DNA of 64,000 nucleotides from JAJDXW01 sp965243335 (GCA_965243335.1 OZ251545.1:4216001-4280000), one strand, 5' to 3'; shown: positions 33,650-42,781, counted from the first letter of the stretch. A program made the numbers and translations. The notes: generated by a model from the letters alone, not told the origin.

Positions 33650-33815
33650 GGTTCGGGGTGTCCGGCAGGCCCTGACGATCGCAGGGCGGGTGGGGTGTGG
33701 GCGCGTATTGAATCCAACCCGCCGACTCCTTGCAAGAAGCGGAGAGCCGCCGATAGCATCCCGTCCGGCCGGGCGGGTTCCGGGCCGGCACCGGCATGGC
33801 GCACGGAAACGGACG

Positions 33816-35930
33816 ATGACCGACGAGGGCGATCGCCGGGTGCGGGTAGCCGCCGACATCGGGGGCACGTTCACCGACGTCGTGCTCGACTCCCCCGCCG
33901 GGCGGCGCACCGCCAAGGTGCTGACGACCCCGCGGGCCCCCGAAGCCGGGGTCTTCGAGGCCCTCGCGGCGGTCCTGGAAGAGGGGGCGGCCGCCCCCGT
34001 CGAGGTCGCCGTCTTCGTCCACGGCACGACCCTCGCCACCAACGCCCTCATCGAGCGCAAGGGGGCGCGGACCGCGTTCCTCACCACCCGGGGGTTCCGC
34101 GACCTCCTGGAGATGGGGTTCGAGAAGCGCTTCGAGCACTACGACGTCTTCATGGACAAGCCGGACCCGCTCGTGCCCCGCCCGCTTCGGCGCGAGGTCG
34201 GCGAGCGGGTGTCGGCGCGCGGCCGGGTCCTCGCCCCGCTCGACGAAGCGGAGGTCCGTGCGGTCGCCGCCGAGTGGAAGGCGGCGGGGGTCGAGGCGGT
34301 CGCGGTGGGGCTGATCCACGCCTGGGCCCACCCCGACCACGAACGGGCGGTGCGCGGCGTGCTGTCCCGGGAGCTGCCGGCCGCGACCGTCTGCCTCTCG
34401 AGCGAGGTCTGCCCCGAGATCCGGGAGTACGAGCGCTTCTCCACCACCTGCGCGAACGCCTACGTCCGCCCCCTCATGTCCGGCTATCTCCACCGCCTCC
34501 GGCAGGGCCTCCTCGACCTCGGGATGACCTGCCCCTTCTACCTCATGACGTCGGGCGGGGGCGTGACCACGGTCGAGAACGCGGCCCGGTTCCCCATCCG
34601 GCTGGTGGAGTCGGGACCCGCCGGGGGCGCGATCCTCGCCGCCCACGCGGCGCGCGAGTGCGGGCTGTCCGAAGCCCTCTCCCTCGACATGGGCGGGACC
34701 ACCGCGAAGATCTGCCTCATCGGGAACGGCGCCCCGGAACGCTCCCGGACCTTCGAGGTCGCCCGCCGCTACCGGAACCTCAAGGGCAGCGGCCTGCCGG
34801 TGCGGGTCCCGGTCATCGAGATGGTGGAGATCGGCGCGGGCGGCGGCTCCATCGCCAGGGTCGACGAGATGGAGCGGATCCGGGTCGGGCCGGCGAGCGC
34901 GGGCTCCGAGCCCGGCCCCGCGTGCTACGGAAGGGGCGGCGCGCGGGCGACGGTGACCGACGCGAACCTCGTCCTCGGCAAGCTCGACCCGGAGCGGTTC
35001 GCGGGGGGGAAGATCGGGCTCGACCCCGCTCGCGCGGAGGACGCGCTCGCGCGGGACGTGGGCCGCCGGCTCGGGCTCGGCGGCCGGTGGCCCGCGGTCG
35101 GGGTCGTCGAGACGGTGGACGAGAACATGGCCAACGCGGCCCGGGTCCACGCCATCGAGCGGGGAAAGGTCATCGGGCGCCATGCGATGGTCGCGTTCGG
35201 GGGCGGGGCCCCGCTCCACGCGGGCCGGCTCGCCCGGAAGCTCGGCATCGATCGGGTGGTGATCCCGAAGGGGGCCGGGGTCGGATCCGCGATCGGGTTC
35301 CTGCTCGCGCCGATCGCCTACGAGGTGGTGCGCTCGCGGCCGGTCGACCTCCGCAATTTCGACCCGGGCGCCGTCAACGCGATGCTGGACGAGATGCACG
35401 CGGAGGCGTCGAGCGTCGTGCGGGGCGGGGCGTCGCCGGGCGCGGCCCTCGTGACCACCCGCTCCGTCGAGCTCCGGTACGTCGGGCAGGGCCATGACCT
35501 CCGCATCGTGCTCGACGACGGGCCGCTCACCCCGAACCACGGGCGCGTGCTGAAGGACCGTTTCGAGGAGCGCTACCGGGCCGTCTACGGGCTCACCATC
35601 GACGGCCTCGACGTGCAGGGCGTCTCCTGGTCGGTGACCGTCTCGACCGGGGCGCCGCCCGCGCCGCGCGCGCCCCGCCCGGAGGCGCCGGCGGGCGGGC
35701 CGCCGGCCGAGGCCGCTCAGTGCCGGGAGGTCTACGACGCGGACCTCGGGGAGGCGGTGCGCTGCCCCGTCTACCCGCGCGCCGGGCTCGCGCCCGGCAT
35801 GGAGATCGCCGGCCCCGCGATCATCGCGGAGGACGAGACCTCCACCTTCGTCCCCGCCCGTTTCCACGCCGCCCTCGACCCGCTCGGGTACGTCGTCATG
35901 GAGAACCGGGCGGGGAGCGCCCCCCGATGA
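33816..35930 (+). CDS. hyuA: Hydantoinase/oxoprolinase subunit A
   Basis: A 704-residue ASKHA-fold ATPase subunit. 'VAADIGGTFTDVVLD' near the N-terminus is the ATP-binding phosphate loop, followed by 'FVHGTTLATNALIERKG', 'ESGPAGGAILAAHAA' and 'LDMGGTTAKICLI'. Such subunits pair with HyuB to hydrolyse N-methylhydantoins, 5-oxoproline or related imides with ATP, or to carboxylate ketones; the substrate cannot be read from sequence. ATG 33816. It overlaps hyuB by ATGA. Divergent from kynU. Confidence 0.92.
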   Translation: MTDEGDRRVRVAADIGGTFTDVVLDSPAGRRTAKVLTTPRAPEAGVFEALAAVLEEGAAAPVEVAVFVHGTTLATNALIERKGARTAFLTTRGFRDLLEMGFEKRFEHYDVFMDKPDPLVPRPLRREVGERVSARGRVLAPLDEAEVRAVAAEWKAAGVEAVAVGLIHAWAHPDHERAVRGVLSRELPAATVCLSSEVCPEIREYERFSTTCANAYVRPLMSGYLHRLRQGLLDLGMTCPFYLMTSGGGVTTVENAARFPIRLVESGPAGGAILAAHAARECGLSEALSLDMGGTTAKICLIGNGAPERSRTFEVARRYRNLKGSGLPVRVPVIEMVEIGAGGGSIARVDEMERIRVGPASAGSEPGPACYGRGGARATVTDANLVLGKLDPERFAGGKIGLDPARAEDALARDVGRRLGLGGRWPAVGVVETVDENMANAARVHAIERGKVIGRHAMVAFGGGAPLHAGRLARKLGIDRVVIPKGAGVGSAIGFLLAPIAYEVVRSRPVDLRNFDPGAVNAMLDEMHAEASSVVRGGASPGAALVTTRSVELRYVGQGHDLRIVLDDGPLTPNHGRVLKDRFEERYRAVYGLTIDGLDVQGVSWSVTVSTGAPPAPRAPRPEAPAGGPPAEAAQCREVYDADLGEAVRCPVYPRAGLAPGMEIAGPAIIAEDETSTFVPARFHAALDPLGYVVMENRAGSAPR

Positions 35931-37741
35931 CCGGGCCGGACACGCCGCCGGACACGCGGCCGGGCGCCGCCCCGATGGACGCGCTCCGCCGCCAGGTGAT
36001 GTGGGACCGGCTCATCGCGGTGGTCGAGGAGCAGGCGCAGACCATCCTCCGCACCGCGTTCGGCTCCGTCGTCCGGGAGGCCGGCGACCTCTCCGCCGGG
36101 GTCTACGACCTCCGGGGCCGGATGATCGCCCAGGCGGTCACCGGCACCCCGGGGCACGTCAACACGATGGCTCGCGCGGTCGAGCACTTCCTCGCCCGGT
36201 TCCCGGCGGAGACGATGAGGCCGGGCGACGTCTTCGTCACGAACGACCCGTGGCTCGGCACCGGGCACCTGTTCGACTTCGTGGTCGTGTCGCCGGCCTG
36301 CCTCGACGGAAGGCCGGCGGCGCTCCTCGCGTCCACCTGCCACGTCATCGACGTCGGCGGGCGCGGGTTCTCCGCGGAGGCGCGGTCCGTACACGAGGAA
36401 GGGGTGCTCATCCCGCACCTGAAGCTGCGGGACGGGGGCGCGCTCAACGACGACCTCCTCGCGATCCTCCTCGCCAACACCCGCAACCCGGTCGAGGTGC
36501 GGGGGGACCTCCTGTCCCTCGTGAGCTGCAACGACACCGGGGCGGAGCGCCTCCGCGCGATGATGGCGGAGTTCGGCATCACGGCCCTCGAGCCGCTCGC
36601 GGACCACGTCATCGAACGCTCGCGCGAGGCGATGCGCAAGGCGGTGCGGGAGGTCCCGAACGGCCGCTACCGGACCGGGATGGAGCTCGACGGGTACGAC
36701 GAGCCGGTCTTCCTCCGGGCGGAGATGACGGTCTTCGACGAGGAGATCGTGATCGACTACCGCGGGACCTCGCCGGCTTCGGCCTACGGGATCAACTCGC
36801 CGCTCTGCTACACCGAAGCCTATACCTGCTTCGGCCTGAAGTGCATCGTGGCCCCGGAGGTCCCCAACAACCACGGCTCGCTCAGCGTGTTCCGGGCCGT
36901 GGCGGAGCCCGGGTCGGCCGTCCATCCGCAGCATCCGAGCCCGGTGACGGCGCGGCACGTCATCGGGCAGATGCTGCCGGACGTGGCCTTCGGCTGCCTC
37001 GCGCAGGCCCTGCCGGGCCGGATCCCGGCCGAGAGCGCGGGCAGCATCTGGGTGCTCCCGTTCAGCGGCGGCGGGACGCGACCCGGGGCGCGGGGCGGGA
37101 CGGAGGAGCGCGGGGCGGGCAAGGGCGCCGCGGCGGGGGGCGAGGCGGAAGGCGACACTGCCCGGTTCAACGTGATGAACGTCGGGATGGGCGGGGTCGG
37201 GGCGCGGCCCGGCAAGGACGGCCTCGCGGTGACCGCATTCCCGAGCGGGGTCGGGGCGATCCCGATCGAGGTCACGGAGTCCGAATCGCCCCTCGTCTTC
37301 TGGCGCAAGGAGTTCCTGCCCGATTCGGGCGGGGCCGGCGCCTTCCGGGGGGGGCTCGGCCAGGTCATCGAGGTCGGCAGCACGGAGGAGCAGCCCTTCA
37401 CCGTGTCCGCCGCCACCTTCGACCGGATGCGGAACCCGCCGCGCGGCCGCGACGGGGGCCGGGCGGGCCGGGCCGGCGCGGCGCGCCTCGCCTCCGGGCC
37501 CGGGTTCACCGACAAGGCGGTCCACACCGTCCCCCCCGGCGACCGGCTGATCGTGGAGCTGCCGGGGGGCGGCGGCCTCGGCGACCCGGCGCAGCGGAGC
37601 GCGGCCCGGGTCCGCGCGGACCTCGAGGCGGGCTACGTCACCGAGGAAGGGGCGAAGCGCGACTACGGGTACGAGCCGGAGCCGCGCGCCGGGGCGGAGG
37701 CGGGCGGGCAGCACGTCTTTCGCCGCGGCCGGGCGGGCTGA
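35927..37741 (+). CDS. hyuB: Hydantoinase/oxoprolinase subunit B
   Basis: The 604-residue partner of the preceding subunit. 'LRTAFGSVVREAGDLSAGVYD', 'TPGHVNTMARAVEHFL', 'GDVFVTNDPWLGTGHLFD' and 'NPVEVRGDLLSLVSCND' follow the HyuB family. A low-complexity insertion (~residues 385-410, Gly/Ala/Glu) interrupts the second half. The ATGA overlap with hyuA implies equal production of both subunits. Confidence 0.92.
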   Translation: MTGPDTPPDTRPGAAPMDALRRQVMWDRLIAVVEEQAQTILRTAFGSVVREAGDLSAGVYDLRGRMIAQAVTGTPGHVNTMARAVEHFLARFPAETMRPGDVFVTNDPWLGTGHLFDFVVVSPACLDGRPAALLASTCHVIDVGGRGFSAEARSVHEEGVLIPHLKLRDGGALNDDLLAILLANTRNPVEVRGDLLSLVSCNDTGAERLRAMMAEFGITALEPLADHVIERSREAMRKAVREVPNGRYRTGMELDGYDEPVFLRAEMTVFDEEIVIDYRGTSPASAYGINSPLCYTEAYTCFGLKCIVAPEVPNNHGSLSVFRAVAEPGSAVHPQHPSPVTARHVIGQMLPDVAFGCLAQALPGRIPAESAGSIWVLPFSGGGTRPGARGGTEERGAGKGAAAGGEAEGDTARFNVMNVGMGGVGARPGKDGLAVTAFPSGVGAIPIEVTESESPLVFWRKEFLPDSGGAGAFRGGLGQVIEVGSTEEQPFTVSAATFDRMRNPPRGRDGGRAGRAGAARLASGPGFTDKAVHTVPPGDRLIVELPGGGGLGDPAQRSAARVRADLEAGYVTEEGAKRDYGYEPEPRAGAEAGGQHVFRRGRAG

Positions 37742-37747
37742 GCGGTC

Positions 37748-38185
37748 GTGGACGACGGCTGGGCGCACGTCTGTTCGGTCGGCATCGACCGCCCGGCCCC
37801 CGCCGCGATGGCCTTCCTCGCCGATCCGGAGCGGCTCTCGTCCTGGGCCGTCGGCATGGGCGAGACCACGGTCCACGCGGACGGCCTGATCGAAGGGGCG
37901 TTCCCGGGGACGAAGCAGCCGATCTGGGCCCGCATCGACGCGGACCCGGGCCACTCGACCATCCACTACCACCTCGGCCCCGACCCCGGCTCCCTCGCGC
38001 CGCGGATCATGATCCGGGTGGTCCCCGGAAGCGTCCTCGACGGCGACCCCCACGCCTGCGTGGTCTCGCTGATCGCGTGGCGCCAGGAAGGGATGGACGA
38101 CGCACGCTGGGAGGGCCTCAAGTCCGGCCACGAGCGCGAGATCCGGGAGATCAGGCGTCTCGTCGAATCCGCCTCCCGCCGGTAG
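37748..38185 (+). CDS. SRPBCC-like small protein
   Basis: A 145-residue protein with the layout of the START/SRPBCC helix-grip fold: 'CSVGIDRPAPAAMAFLADPE' opening, alternating strands, and a long C-terminal helix 'HEREIREIRRLVESA'. It starts with GTG 6 bp after hyuB, so it is probably the last gene of the hydantoinase operon. These folds bind hydrophobic ligands. The function is not known. Confidence 0.7.
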   Translation: MDDGWAHVCSVGIDRPAPAAMAFLADPERLSSWAVGMGETTVHADGLIEGAFPGTKQPIWARIDADPGHSTIHYHLGPDPGSLAPRIMIRVVPGSVLDGDPHACVVSLIAWRQEGMDDARWEGLKSGHEREIREIRRLVESASRR

Positions 38186-38374
38186 CCGCCCGCCCTGCCC
38201 CATGGACACGGCGGCTCTCGGGCCCAAAGCCCGCGCCGCGCGCCCGCGAGGAGCGCCGCCGCCGCGAAGAGGAAAGACGGCCCGGCGGCGAGGCGCGGCC
38301 CCGCGAAGGAGCCGGGCCGGCGTGAATGCGAGACCATCATCCGTGTGCGGGTCCAGGCGGGCGGCTTCGTCCGG

Positions 38375-39832
38375 CTACCGAACCGGCCGCACGCCCCCGT
38401 GACGACCCAGGCCATAGCCGATCCGGAACACGTCCGGGACGTTCACCCGGCCATCGTGCATTCGCAGGAACACGTGCAGCGCCTCGAGGTCCAGGCGCAC
38501 ACCGTCGGGGCCTTCCTCGATGCGGCTGGGCGGCAATTTGACCGCCTCTTGCGCGATCTCCCCGCGCAAGCGGTCCAAAACCTGCTTCTCGGCCCATCGC
38601 TTGGCGATACCGGCGAATTCGCAGGGTACCACCATGCCCTGCAGGCTGTTCAACAGCCGGTCCACCCACGGATAGTCTTCCCCCAGATCCCGCACGCGGA
38701 TCCCGGAGGCTCTCTGCACGCCCCGCTTGATGCTGTCGTAATGCAGTGCGTAGCCGTGATTGGGGTGTTGCTCCATCGTATCCCCGGCCGCCGATTGCAA
38801 GGCGGTGATGAACGAACGGGGGCTGGCCTTTCCTTCCGTGTCGCCCAGATGGTTGGGAATCCACGTATACGGGAATCCTCGGCGGCGATCCCTGCCCATC
38901 CATTCTCCGGTGATGGAATGAAAGGTCTTGCGCTGACTCGCTTCGTCGGACACCAGGGAACGAGGAACCTGCCAAAAGCCGCGGCCACCGGTCTCCAGCC
39001 GTTCCCACCCTTCATCGCCGAGTGCGGATCGGACTTCCTGCGAGGCGCCCGGTCCGTTGCCCAGGCGGTGCCAAAGCAATCCATAGAGCTCGTGACGCGG
39101 CCAGCTCAGCTCGACGGCGGACGACAGGACCTTGGAAGCATCCGGAAAGTCACCGACTTCCGCCTTGTCGAGCTGATCGGAACGGAGGAATATCTTCATG
39201 CGTATCCGTCGGAAGGAACGCATGTCGAGGGCCGTCTGAAGCAGTCCGCGAATGATCCGGTACATGGGCCTCCATTCATCCGCGGCGCGATCCAGGGCAT
39301 CGTAGAGCACGACGAAATGGCGGCCTTCTTCGTGCAGCCGGGCGTCTTCGTTCTCGAACAAGCGATCGATGGTCTCCGGATGCTCACGAACGTAAGCCGT
39401 GCGAGAGGCCCAATCGTCATTGCATCGGAGCGGGTGATCCTGCCGTGCGATCTGCCACGCCTGCACCGTTCGCCAGATCGACCTGGGTTCCGTCCCGTCC
39501 TGCAAGAGCCGAACGAGAACGTCCTTGCCCGGATACTCGTCCGCCGCCGGCCGCACGCCGAACCCCGTGCGCAGGACGGTGTTCCCGCTCAGCTTCGCAC
39601 GCGCGTACCGTTCGCCTATCAACTTGCGCACCGTTTCGTTCTGCAAGGCGCTCCACCAGAACGTCTTGCCGGCGCCGCGCATCCCCGTGACGACGAGCAC
39701 GTCCGGGTGCAGCGCCTTCAAGTGGGATTGCGGGAAATAGACGTCCCCGAGGCTCGGCGTTTCGCCGTGACTGGTTCCGTCCGGCAACCCCGCGAGTGCG
39801 CTGCGCATTCTCTCTGCGTCAACGCCGTTCAC
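38375..39832 (-). CDS. P-loop ATPase, third gene of KGGVGR/HEPN cassette
   Basis: A 485-residue soluble NTPase. Walker A is 'GMRGAGKTFWW' (residues 50-57) and a Walker B-like strand is 'HFVVLYDALDRAADEW' (172-187). Further landmarks are 'IRMKIFLRSDQLDK' and 'ELYGLLWHRLG', as in STAND-like or Sll1717-type ATPases. The last 150 residues are probably a helical effector or sensor part. The start overlaps the preceding gene's stop (ATGA). Together with the two upstream genes it forms a compact operon typical of prokaryotic conflict systems. The function is unknown. Confidence 0.7.
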   Translation of the reverse strand: MNGVDAERMRSALAGLPDGTSHGETPSLGDVYFPQSHLKALHPDVLVVTGMRGAGKTFWWSALQNETVRKLIGERYARAKLSGNTVLRTGFGVRPAADEYPGKDVLVRLLQDGTEPRSIWRTVQAWQIARQDHPLRCNDDWASRTAYVREHPETIDRLFENEDARLHEEGRHFVVLYDALDRAADEWRPMYRIIRGLLQTALDMRSFRRIRMKIFLRSDQLDKAEVGDFPDASKVLSSAVELSWPRHELYGLLWHRLGNGPGASQEVRSALGDEGWERLETGGRGFWQVPRSLVSDEASQRKTFHSITGEWMGRDRRRGFPYTWIPNHLGDTEGKASPRSFITALQSAAGDTMEQHPNHGYALHYDSIKRGVQRASGIRVRDLGEDYPWVDRLLNSLQGMVVPCEFAGIAKRWAEKQVLDRLRGEIAQEAVKLPPSRIEEGPDGVRLDLEALHVFLRMHDGRVNVPDVFRIGYGLGRHGGVRPVR

Positions 39833-41103
39833 GGCGCCACTCCCCTGTTGACGCGCATGAGCTCGTCGAATCGCTGCAAGAAGCCGCTGTACGCCTGATC
39901 GACCGTCGTGCTTTCGATGGTGCGAAGCGAAGCGCCGGCGGCAAGCCCGCGCGTCCAGTGGACGACGAGGGGATCATGCGGCGCATGATGCTCGCGGAGG
40001 TCGTAGGTGAAGCCGTCGGACTCTTCGGACGAATCCACCCCGTCGTAAAGATGATCCTGGAAGAGGGTCCAGGATTGCTCGCGAAAGCGCTCGATGTACG
40101 CTTCCGTGCCGATGTCCGGCGTAAGGCTCGAGACGATGGAGAGCCGCTGCCTGATGCGCCGCGCGAGCTCCTGCCTTCCCCAGTGCTCGAACAGGATTCC
40201 GTAGCCTTCCCAGCTCGTCTTCGAATCGACGGCGAACAGCAGGACGTGGGCATCGAGGTCGGTCACGGTGGCCGCGGCGACGTCGTGCAAGCCATTGCGG
40301 CTTTCCAGCAGCACGACGGTCGGCTCCACGGCTTCCCGCAGCTTCCGCAGCAGTCGTTCGAGGCGGCTCGTCCAACGAACGCCCGTATCCATGTACACGC
40401 GCCCCAGCTTGGCCAGGTACTCGCCGGACTGCGCCCCGTGCGTGGGCACGATGCGAACGTCGCCGGGCAGGCCGTGATGCCACGAGGGCATCGCGATCAT
40501 GTCCTCGATCACGCCGTCGCCTTGCCCGACGAGGTCTTCCACGAACCAGTCGACCACGCCGAATTCGGGTCGCATGGATGGGTCGAGCATGGCGGACGAG
40601 ATACCGGGGGACTCCAGGTCCAGGTCCACGACCAGCACGGCTTCTCCGCGTCGGGCCAGATGCCAGGAAAGCACGGCCGCGGACGTGCTGCGGCCCACGC
40701 CCCCCTTGAGCGAATACAGCGTATAGGTATTCGTGTCGGAGTCGCCGGCGTTGACCGTCCACCAGTCGCGGCCGGTCAGCAAGCGCTCGATCCAGTACAC
40801 ACCGGGCAGTACCTTCCGCGCGTCGTGGCGGAGCTCCTCCATCAGCTCGTCATCCAGAAACAGCACGCCGTCTTCCGGAGGATGGCCGTGCGGCCCCAGC
40901 CTCTCGGACAACAACCCGGCCCTGTCCTCGAGCCACGATCGGCGCTGTCCGTCCGTGTCGAGCGCATCCGTTACGGCAATCCGCACCCTTCCATACAAGT
41001 CCCGAACGACGCAGATAGGCTCGATTCCGTCCGGCTTCGGGCATCTCAGCGTATCGCGGACATGGCCAAAGACGTCGTCGAACCTGACCGGACCTTTAGA
41101 CAT
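39829..41103 (-). CDS. ParA-like ATPase with variant P-loop KGGVGRST
   Basis: A 424-residue SIMIBI-class ATPase. The deviant Walker A, normally KGGVGKT/S, reads 'SLKGGVGRSTSAAVL' (133-140), with arginine in place of the second lysine. 'VLVVDLDLESPGIS' (157-169) is Walker A-prime, and 'VVLLESRNGLHDVAA' takes the place of the D-S-P/R-x-G motif. Residues 1-120 form an extra N-terminal domain. I recall such proteins as a separate KGGVGR-motif variant AAA ATPase family of unknown function. The HEPN-like gene overlaps its start by 8 bp, and the next ATPase overlaps its stop by 4 bp. Confidence 0.75.
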   Translation of the reverse strand: MSKGPVRFDDVFGHVRDTLRCPKPDGIEPICVVRDLYGRVRIAVTDALDTDGQRRSWLEDRAGLLSERLGPHGHPPEDGVLFLDDELMEELRHDARKVLPGVYWIERLLTGRDWWTVNAGDSDTNTYTLYSLKGGVGRSTSAAVLSWHLARRGEAVLVVDLDLESPGISSAMLDPSMRPEFGVVDWFVEDLVGQGDGVIEDMIAMPSWHHGLPGDVRIVPTHGAQSGEYLAKLGRVYMDTGVRWTSRLERLLRKLREAVEPTVVLLESRNGLHDVAAATVTDLDAHVLLFAVDSKTSWEGYGILFEHWGRQELARRIRQRLSIVSSLTPDIGTEAYIERFREQSWTLFQDHLYDGVDSSEESDGFTYDLREHHAPHDPLVVHWTRGLAAGASLRTIESTTVDQAYSGFLQRFDELMRVNRGVAP

Positions 41104-41536
41104 GACCGTTCACCCTGAGCCGCAAGTAGAAGTCGCGTACCCGCCGCGCGGCCGTTCGGTGCGGGTCGACGGACTGCCTGTTGAAATGAACGCCGTTGGC
41201 GTAGCGGTTCTCGACAGACCACGACGTGAACGGATTGGGTTGCGGCAGATGGTGCAGCAGGTCGCCTGTCCGCCTGCCCTGGACGAAGGCGCGGAATATG
41301 TGCCAGAGCGCGTCGACGTGCTTCCTGTACTTCCTGTTGCTGGGACTTCCGGCCGGATCGATCGGCAGGCCGTCCGCGACCATGACGGCCTTCAGCCCGC
41401 ACTCGGCACTGAGGCCGTATAGCTGATCGGCGTTCGCCCAGCGTCCGGCCTGGAACAGGAGCTCGGCGTCGCGCCAGTGTCGGACGTGGGCGTTCGCGAA
41501 GTCCGCCGAATGGGCCACGGCCACCCTCGTCAACAT
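41096..41536 (-). CDS. HEPN-like protein, first gene of KGGVGR cassette
   Basis: A 146-residue helical protein. 'HWRDAELLFQAGRWANADQL' (20-39) and 'GLSAECGLKAVMV' match the first helices of HEPN proteins. 'ENRYANGVHF' gives Arg111-x5-His117, which fits the Rx4-6H motif of HEPN ribonucleases. ATG 41536 fits this domain start; the frame above it runs into repeat DNA. The 3' end overlaps the ParA-like gene by 8 bp. The domain call is by pattern; RNase activity is inferred. Confidence 0.6.
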   Translation of the reverse strand: MLTRVAVAHSADFANAHVRHWRDAELLFQAGRWANADQLYGLSAECGLKAVMVADGLPIDPAGSPSNRKYRKHVDALWHIFRAFVQGRRTGDLLHHLPQPNPFTSWSVENRYANGVHFNRQSVDPHRTAARRVRDFYLRLRVNGHV

Positions 41537-41604
41537 GCCTGCCGGAACATGCAGGGATCCTATCACGAGGCGGACGGCCGGCGAACCGGCAGGCCCCCTG
41601 AGAG

Positions 41605-41690
41605 GCATGTGCGCTGGCGGGCCACTCGCGGGCGCGTCCGTGGGGACAGGGGCGTCCAGGGAACGCGGGCATCTCCACCAAGAATCACTA
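41605..41690. repeat. MITE-like repeat, truncated copy
   Basis: Begins with the terminal GCATGTGCGC (41605-41614) and continues 'GGGCGCGTCCGTGGGGAC' and 'AGGGAACGCGGGC', matching 52740-52782, but lacks the second terminus and most of the inverted repeat. Confidence 0.6.
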
Positions 41691-41875
41691 ACTTCATGTT
41701 TCATCAGGATAAAATAGACAGGCTGAACAACCTGTCCTCTACTCTTACCCACTATCCTGGGGCGCTATCGGACGCTCACGGATACACCCCGGATGCCTAC
41801 GGTTGAGCATAGCACGAGCTCGGGTGCGCCATGCACTCGCTGCCCCGTGCGGCAGGGACATACGTTGTTCGCCGC

Positions 41876-41990
41876 CCCATCCGAAAAGAGCGGTGTCGCC
41901 GCCCGGGTCCCGACCCCATCGCTCGGAAAATGGCCTTTCGTGATACCCGCCCGGGCAACCTCGACGGCCCGATTCAGGCTCTGCGGCGAG
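41876..41990. repeat. Dispersed intergenic repeat B, copy 2
   Basis: Matches 11824-11939 after tatC over its whole length with scattered substitutions. The internal hairpin is kept in part through a G-U pair and one mismatch. It abuts the IS relic. Confidence 0.7.
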
Positions 41991-42007
41991 CTCCTTGGGC
42001 AGGCGCT

Positions 42008-42025
42008 CCCCCGCTTTCGCGGGGG
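42008..42025. repeat. Short perfect hairpin CCCCCGC-TTTC-GCGGGGG
   Basis: A 7-bp stem with a 4-nt loop, of the type of short GCGAAAGCGGGG repeats common in proteobacteria; a related palindrome occurs at 54281-54397. It lies between repeat B and the IS relic and could act as a terminator. Confidence 0.5.
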
Positions 42026-42030
42026 CAGGC

Positions 42031-42230
42031 AGTGCGCTCACACACCCCCAACAGCCGCGCCGCCTCCTCCTGCGTCAGACGACGCGACTGCCAGCCTCCG
42101 TAAGCCTCCTCGAACCTCATCCGTCGGATCTCCTGTAGCACTTGCGTCCGGGTCATGGGGCGCCTCCTCAGCGCCCATCTGACCGGACAGATCACGTGCT
42201 ACTGCACCGGACAGACTACGTGCTACTAAA
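42031..42230 (-). mobile_element. Truncated ISNCY-like insertion sequence
   Basis: The minus frame from ATG 42156 encodes 'MTRTQVLQEIRRMRFEEAYG', 'GWQSRRLTQEEAARLLGVCE' and 'RT', the N-terminus of ISNCY-family transposases with their helix-turn-helix. Similarity ends near 42031, where unrelated sequence follows, so most of the gene is lost. Upstream two tandem 21-bp copies (CCGGACAGATCACGTGCTAC at 42183 and its variant at 42207) start 24 bp apart and probably mark the IS end. A decayed sister end lies at 27880-27970. Confidence 0.7.
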
Positions 42231-42334
42231 TTGCCGCCCCGGCGATGCAGCGTCGATCTGCTACGGTCTCGAATTGGTCCCACAGCGAGCCCGATACATG
42301 CAAGGAACAGCAGGACGCTCGAGCCCGGCCGGGA

Positions 42335-42724
42335 TCAGCGCTCGACGGCCTTGAGGAGGGGGACCTTGGCCTTGGCGTAGGTCTGCTTCTCGACGAGCCG
42401 GCCATCCACGAAGTGGAGGATGTCGAGGCCGCGCCATCCGCCCGGCCCCTTGCCGGTCGTCATCGTGCAGATCCAACTGATGAGGACCTTGCCCGCTTCG
42501 GCGTCCGCGAAGAGGTCTTCCTGATCGAACCGGACCGCTCCGTACATGCCCTGGAATTGGGGCTCGAAGGCGGCCCGGATCGCGTCGCGCCCCTTGTGCC
42601 TCGTGCCGTGGAACTCGTCGTAGACCGCGTCCTCGGCGAAGAAGCTCATCACCCCGTCGAGGTCGTCGCGGTTGAAGGCGTCGGTGAACCGGATCGCCAG
42701 CTTCTCAAGGGATTGCTTGTCCAT
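42335..42724 (-). CDS. SnoaL-like/nuclear transport factor 2 family protein
   Basis: A 129-residue cone-fold protein. 'AIRFTDAFNRDDLDGVMSFF' and 'YDEFHGTRHKGRDAIRAAF' with 'WRGLDILHFVDGRLVEK' match the NTF2-like family, which includes small hydratases, isomerases and binding proteins. It follows the carboxyltransferase gene by 57 bp on the same strand. The substrate is unknown. Confidence 0.85.
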   Translation of the reverse strand: MDKQSLEKLAIRFTDAFNRDDLDGVMSFFAEDAVYDEFHGTRHKGRDAIRAAFEPQFQGMYGAVRFDQEDLFADAEAGKVLISWICTMTTGKGPGGWRGLDILHFVDGRLVEKQTYAKAKVPLLKAVER

Positions 42725-42781
42725 TGGATCGATCTCCTGCGTCTGGGTTTCGTGGCGAGGCCGACCGGAGGGCCGTCTCGC

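Larger units (their letters stand above)
41537..42334. other. Repeat-rich gap without intact gene
   Basis: It holds a MITE fragment (41605-41690), repeat B copy 2 (41876-41990), a small hairpin (42008-42025) and an IS relic (42031-42230), each listed separately. 41691-41875 shows nothing recognisable and is less GC-rich. Confidence 0.6.

Noticed and set aside
31314..35867. Minus-strand open frame of over 1500 codons
   Set aside because: Only its end (31314-32375) is a real gene; the rest is antisense to hyuA and out of frame with kynU.
42183..42227. Start of a CRISPR array or iteron origin
   Set aside because: Only two tandem copies, and the same pair at 27924 flanks no replication gene; it fits an IS end.
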